From Nectonema munidae (lineage: Eukaryota > Nematomorpha > Nectonematoida > Nectonematidae), in contig JAUIRK010000227.1 of assembly GCA_030549495.1 (NCBI GenBank), positions 1-64,000 of the forward strand: a stretch of DNA of 64,000 bases. The letters run 5' to 3'. Position 1 is the first letter of the stretch. Every line of letters begins with the position of its first letter. The notes beneath the pieces are model-generated. The model was not told where the DNA came from. It did no database searches and worked only from the letters and a program-made list of their open reading frames with translations. The translations under genes were made by a program, and so were the position numbers. Positions 59,601-64,000 of this stretch are shown piece after piece.

Positions 59601-60510
59601 CAATCAATGTCAAATATATAAACTTCAAAATAAATTTTATTTGCAGTATTTCTCTGCTAATTATTTTCTTAATTTATACAATAAACCAACTTTAGGTGTT
59701 TAATTCACTCAAAATATTTCATATCTCAGTAAATTATGTATCTCGATAATACCTCTATCGTGTTTGCTACAAATTCGTTATTGGCTCGTAGTCTCTACAT
59801 CATTTCTTCTATAATAAGAATAAAATAATATATGTTTACATTCTCACTTCATACACCATCCATTACTTCATTAAATGTTTATTCATTGAGCTTGGGATTT
59901 TTCCTTTTTAATTATTTCCTATTGATTAACAAAAAAAACGATTTTTTTATGTCTGATGAAATTGGAAGGACTATAAACATTCCAAGAATAGAGCTATCAC
60001 AATCACAGATCATTATTGTGGTATTTAAGATTCTGACTAGGTTTTTTATTATTATTTCTTGATTGGATATAAAAATTAGGAATAATTTTTTAAAGATTAC
60101 TATGATCAAATATTAATTAATCGATTATATACTATCATAGAAAATGTGATAGACAACTTTTCTCATTTTAAACTTGAAAATTCGATGAAATTATTAAAGA
60201 AAAAGCTAAAAAGTAGGTGAATTCTTATTTTACTATCGACATCTGTGCTGCATTATCTATCACATAATAAAGCAAGAGAAAAAACTTACACGTGCTTATT
60301 GCATTGCGAGTAGCTACTTCGTATAATGGCAGTTTATGTCGGTCGTTTGTAACTTTTTTTCCAACTACCATATGTTTAAGATGAACTGAACATTATTATA
60401 TTTGATTGGCACCAGGCAACCTTGATAAGAGACTGTCCCTCAACATTTAATACGTTTATAGATAATCTTCATTTTTATTAGCATTTATTTCTTCACTCTC
60501 TTTCATCAAG
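59601..60510. other. A+T-rich DNA, no gene recognised
   Basis: Small open frames at 59,832-60,062 (plus) and 59,912-60,109 (minus) overlap each other and have no recognised motif. Nothing else stands out. Confidence 0.4.
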
Positions 60511-60728
60511 GTTACAAAGAAATTGGCTCTCACAACGATATCAAGCAAAAAACTCTTGATGACAAAAGTCGCACAAGAAAAATCGAGCATCAGTCAATTC
60601 TCTTTCAAAAGCTTGACTATCAAGGAAATCCCAAACGAAAAATCGAGCATCAGCCAATTCTCTTTCAAAAGATTGACTATCAAGGAAATCCCAAACGAAA
60701 AATTGAGCATCAGCCAATTCTCTTTTGA
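60511..60728 (+). CDS. Possible repeat-bearing terminal exon, unknown function
   Basis: A strong acceptor-like stretch (TTCTTCACTCTCTTTCATCAAG) ends at 60,510. From there a frame reads GYKEIGSHNDIKQKTLDDKS and then two copies and a partial third of a 20-residue repeat, KIEHQPILFQKIDYQGNPKR, ending PILF-stop at 60,726-60,728. The DNA unit is exactly 60 bp. Each repeat ends in Lys-Arg, a possible prohormone cleavage site. Differences between units in this frame are mild (Ser/Pro, Leu/Ile, silent). A second frame with an ATG (60,523-60,759) is also open and reads EKSSISQFSFKSLTIKEIPN repeats, but its changes are less conservative (Ser/Arg, Ser/Leu). No upstream exon or family is identified. Confidence 0.3.
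60577..60725. repeat. 60-bp minisatellite, 2.5 copies
   Basis: The word GAAAAATCGAGCATCAG recurs at 60,577 and 60,637 and, with one change, at 60,697. The unit is exactly 60 bp, a multiple of three, and the copies differ at only three or four positions. Confidence 0.9.
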
Positions 60729-60759
60729 CAATTTTAATATCTTAAAAGTACGCTTTTAG

Positions 60760-61950
60760 TATATTTTATTTCTTTTAACCAAAAAGAAGGTAGAGGGAGT
60801 TCGTAATGAATAACAACACTAAAGTAATTCTCTTAAAATTTGTTACAAGAATTATATTCATGTTATTTTTCTATATCAATGTTCCAAGCAATATTGGAGT
60901 GTATAATCTGCAAGCATACAATGATAATGGAGAGCCGTTACCCATTCATTGATCGCTTTGCGGTTTGGAGAAAGATGAGGATGTTTATTCGCTACTTTTA
61001 TTGTACAACAGGAGAGTGTGGCGATTGCACGTGATTGCCTGACCTACTCCTCGCACTGATTGCACTCCATTTAACAAGGTTGGACGGGATGCTTACTAGG
61101 CCCATAGGTAGAGGAACGAATTATTTGTTAGGTCGCAATTAGAGCCCACTCATGTTGCTTCATTTTAGCTCGCTAACACCACGTTGTATTTGAATAATCC
61201 GCTAATAAACACTTAAATGCAAATAAATGACGTTTATAATTGGAAGAGAACACGACGCTTCGTCGACATGTGATTTCAATCAAAAAAAAATTTAATATTT
61301 TATGGATAATTAATTTATCATTCAAATAATTTCTTTTGCCTCTTGTCTACATTTTAACTTTTTTTGTGGATGAAATCTCATTTTGTCGTTGAAGTCTCGT
61401 ATTTTTATCGAAAATACTTGAAATTTGTATTTCCTGCTTTAATATTTCCTAAACATCAAAAGGGAGACCAAGCCAATAATTTTAGTTACTCCCTCCCTAA
61501 ATCTTAATAATCTGAGGACGTGGGACAACCCCTTATGACAACATAGAAAAATCGTTTGTTTTTGAAAAGGAATCCAAAAATCGATTGTTATGTTACTCTG
61601 AATGTTAGAAAAGGTGACGTTATTTTTTTTTAAGCATTTTGTTTTCAATGACTTGAATGTCATTTTTAAAATTAAGACTTTTATTTTGTTGGCTCCTTCA
61701 ATTTTGTAAAAACAATGAAAAAGTTTATTAGAAGGTAAAAGTTTTGGATGTAAAAGGAATGTAACTTTTCATAGCGCACTGAGATCTGATTTTTTAAAAT
61801 TGAAATTATTATCAAAAATTCTTTGATTCAAATTTTAAACTTTAAATATCTTAATAATTTCCTTTACTCGTTCAACGAAACATAAACTACCTTTTTGTTT
61901 CTTATATAACTAATTTTTATTTAGAAAATTCATCTTCCAATTATTTTTTC
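60760..61950. other. Mostly A+T-rich DNA; 60,880-61,190 is less A+T-rich
   Basis: The segment around 60,880-61,190 has a visibly higher G+C share (for example GGTTGGACGGGATGC) and a short frame at 60,840-61,034, but I recognise no protein or RNA. The rest is A+T-rich with scattered small frames such as 61,439-61,663 (minus) that look like chance. Confidence 0.35.
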
Positions 61951-62050
61951 CCTATGATCCCAAAAAGCTCATTCTTTTCTTCCTATGATTCCAAAAAGCT
62001 TATTCTTTACTTCCAATGATTTGAAAAAGCTCATTCTTTACTTCCTATGA
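61951..62050. repeat. 31-bp minisatellite, about 3 copies
   Basis: CCTATGATYCCAAAAAGCT and variants start at 61,951, 61,982, 62,013 and 62,044, an even 31-bp spacing, with a few changes per copy. Confidence 0.8.
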
Positions 62051-62062
62051 GAATTGAATACA

Positions 62063-62213
62063 ATATATATATATATATGTTTCAATTTTATTTTTTCCCT
62101 CAAATTAAGGAAAAATACGACTTAATTTCGTCATTCACGAACGATATTCAGGTGGCGTTATTTTTAATAAAAGTCTAATCAATGTCAATCATCAAATATA
62201 TATATATATATAT
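62063..62213. repeat. Two (AT)n microsatellites
   Basis: Runs of eight to nine AT units lie at 62,063-62,078 and 62,196-62,213, with about 115 bp of ordinary sequence between them. Confidence 0.85.
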
Positions 62214-62404
62214 CAGAGGTCTGGCAATACCTCCGGGGAGACAACTCGCAAAACTTGCCAGCCTTATTATATATTTAAATGTGTAAATCGTAAAATGCTT
62301 AAAAAATATACTTAAAATAAAAATTTTCAAAAAATATTTTACATACATATTGAAAGCCACATTTCAAAAATTCTACCTAAAAGTTCAAAAAATTTAACTT
62401 TGAA

Positions 62405-62520
62405 ATTGCAGTTTTATTTCATAAAAACTATATGATTGGTTGAAATGTTTATGTAATATATAATAATAATCTAATCTTATATTATAAAGAATGCAAGGAA
62501 AAAAAGTATAAGTGTATATT
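62405..62520 (+). mobile_element. Possible older Helitron 5' end
   Basis: ATGATTGGTTGAAATGTTTATG (62,430 region) followed by ATCTTATATTATAAAGAATGC resembles the leader word and the 5' terminus of the Helitrons at 28-59 kb, but the order is reversed and the match is loose. It may be a different, older Helitron family or chance in A+T-rich DNA. Confidence 0.2.
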
Positions 62521-62617
62521 TATTTATTTATTCGCCCGTGCAACTTTTTTTACGACCTATTTTTAAAACTTGAATATCTTTTAGAGTTAAAAAGATTTTT
62601 GCATAGTGTAAAATTTT

Positions 62618-62817
62618 AATCGAAAAATGTTCAAATCAAAAAATATTTATTCTTTTTAAATATATCGTTGGCTCCCCTTACTTTTAGTTTCGTATGTGCA
62701 TAATTTGATAAAAATTAATTATTAAAGACTAGGTTTATCTTTCAATTTTAAAAGTAAGGGGAGCCAACGATATATTTAAAAAGAATAAATATTTTTTGAT
62801 TTGAACATTTTTCGATT
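62618..62817. repeat. Perfect inverted repeat, 69-bp arms, 62-bp spacer
   Basis: Left arm 62,618-62,686 and right arm 62,749-62,817 are exact reverse complements. Each includes GTTGGCTCCCCTTACTTTTA or its complement. No flanking direct repeats were found. It could be a small foldback/MITE-type transposon or an inverted duplication. The left arm's flank does not match the right arm's flank. Confidence 0.92.
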
Positions 62818-62820
62818 CTT

Positions 62821-63126
62821 TGATTATTCGACAAATATAATATTTAAAATCGTGCAAATTGCAAAGTAAAGGTAATAACTTTTGTAACATCGTATGAGGT
62901 AGCAAAATATGAACAGAAAGTTTGATATTTTTTGATTTTTTAAAGAATATTTTTCGATTCTTTGATTACAGAATTTTATTTTGATTATTTGACAAATATA
63001 ATATTTAAAATCGTGCAAATTGCAAAGTATAGGTAATAACTTTTGTAACATCGTATGAGGTAGCAAAATATGAACAGAAAGTTTGATATTTTTGATTTTT
63101 TAAAGAATATTTTTCGATTCTTTGAT
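62821..63126. repeat. Tandem duplication, 161-bp spacing
   Basis: Two copies (62,821-62,968 and 62,982-63,126) share GACAAATATAATATTTAAAA through TTTTTCGATTCTTTGAT with only a few differences. The first copy overlaps the outer edge of the 69-bp inverted repeat. Confidence 0.9.
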
Positions 63127-63305
63127 ATGAATTATCGCGGTATACAGGTTGGAGATGAACCATCGTAGTATACAGGTATAATGTATATAGGTAATAACTT
63201 ATGTGGCATCGTCTCCCCGAATGAGGTATATCAAATCTTACATCTAGCAGAATGTGAACAGAAAGTTGAACATTGTCTCCCTAGTTATTTGTACATGGAA
63301 TAGAA

Positions 63306-63443
63306 ACCATCGTAGTATACAGGTTGGAGAAGAATCATCGTAGTATACAGATTGGAGATGAATCATTGTAGTATACAGTTTGGAGATGAATCATCGTAGA
63401 ATACAGGTTGGAGAAGAATCATCGTAATATACGGATTGGAGAT
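63306..63443. repeat. 28-bp minisatellite, five copies
   Basis: TAGTATACAGGTTGGAGAAG and variants begin at 63,313, 63,341, 63,369, 63,397 and 63,425. Two further partial copies lie at about 63,128-63,180, so the repeat has been partly dispersed locally. Confidence 0.88.
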
Positions 63444-64000
63444 AACACGCAAGTTGTCTACCCGCGTTCAAACGTACAGGTTATGAGAATATATCATTAC
63501 ATATTAGAGAAGAGTTTTCTAAACTCTTTATACTGAAAAAATATTTCTTCAAATATATTACTGTTTTAGTTTAAAATGCATCCCTTATCTGCTAATTAAT
63601 GGTATGAATCACATGGAAAATATTAACTGTAAAATGGTATTTCTTAAGGACTTATGATATAAGTAATGTATTCTGAAAGCCCATAAAAAATGCTTTAATT
63701 TGGTATATCGCAGGTTGAATTTTGTTGAGAAATGTGAAAGTTATAAGCGTTTTAATATTTGACTAAAATTTAAGCTAGGAACACTACAAATAAACTAAGC
63801 GTACACTATCCCGATAAAATAAACCACACACGCGTGCTAAAGATGTGGTGAAGCGTATGCGAGATAAAAATTTCCTGCGCTCACAAACGCGTAATGCAAC
63901 ATGTGTTAATCTTTCTTCGCATAGTTAACCGCTAAAATCAATAACAATCGTTTTATAATCAATAATGTGATTTATTCTTCGCACACTGTCGGTATAAAAA
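63444..64000. other. Unassigned DNA to the window end
   Basis: No gene seen. AATGTATTCTGAAAGCC at about 63,665 and TGCGAGATAA at about 63,857 also occur near 27,298 and 27,331, so part of this stretch may belong to the same dispersed repeat family. Confidence 0.4.

Noticed and set aside
59832-60109. Small hypothetical genes on both strands
   Set aside because: The two frames overlap in antisense, have no recognisable domain, and are of a length expected by chance.

Overview
The window is A+T-rich eukaryotic DNA, roughly three-quarters A+T by eye. It has no bacterial gene organisation, and almost all of it is repeats. The transposon set (a Helitron, a piggyBac fossil, a FLYWCH/MULE fossil and a CR1/Jockey-like LINE fossil) points to an animal. 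I cannot name the species from sequence alone; an A+T-rich invertebrate is likely.

Layout. (1) 1 to about 22,640 is one large satellite array. Two related monomers, A (63 bp) and B (60 bp), share a core of about 30 bp and alternate, often as an A-B dimer of 123 bp or as A-A'-B trimers. From about 13,150 a third variant (C) appears, and the last 550 bp are heavily degraded. (2) 22,640-26,186 is a non-satellite island with a broken piggyBac transposase and a broken LINE reverse transcriptase. (3) 26,187-27,115 is a second, shorter block of the same satellite. (4) 27,116-28,480 is mostly unique DNA with two small exon-like segments on the minus strand. (5) 28,480-59,124 is a Helitron domain of about 31 kb. 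It holds short non-autonomous copies in head-to-tail and inverted arrangement, four long copies with RepHel coding DNA and several internally deleted copies. The only other DNA there is about 1.3 kb at 43,109-44,424, which carries a MULE transposase fossil. (6) 59,125-64,000 is unique A+T-rich DNA with several minisatellites, a perfect 69-bp inverted repeat, and a 60-bp in-frame repeat that could be a coding exon.

The Helitron family is well defined here. Its 5' end reads TCTATATTATAATAAGCTAG, its 3' end ends GGGACCGGCTAG, and a full-length copy is about 6.0 kb. The encoded protein has an N-terminal low-complexity and KRANET-repeat region, a C-x2-C zinc-finger-like segment, a Rep nuclease (HVH motif plus two tyrosines four residues apart) and a Pif1-type helicase. 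One copy (minus strand, 45,434-51,459) keeps the whole Rep-helicase frame open for more than 1,400 codons and could have supplied the enzyme for the others. Several copies abut exactly as CTAG|TC with no base between them, as rolling-circle replication past the 3' end would produce. The short copies contain little besides the 5' leader (several inverted CCAAT boxes) and a 3' tail that can fold into a hairpin of about 118 nt.

No rRNA, tRNA, CRISPR array or convincing complete host gene was found.
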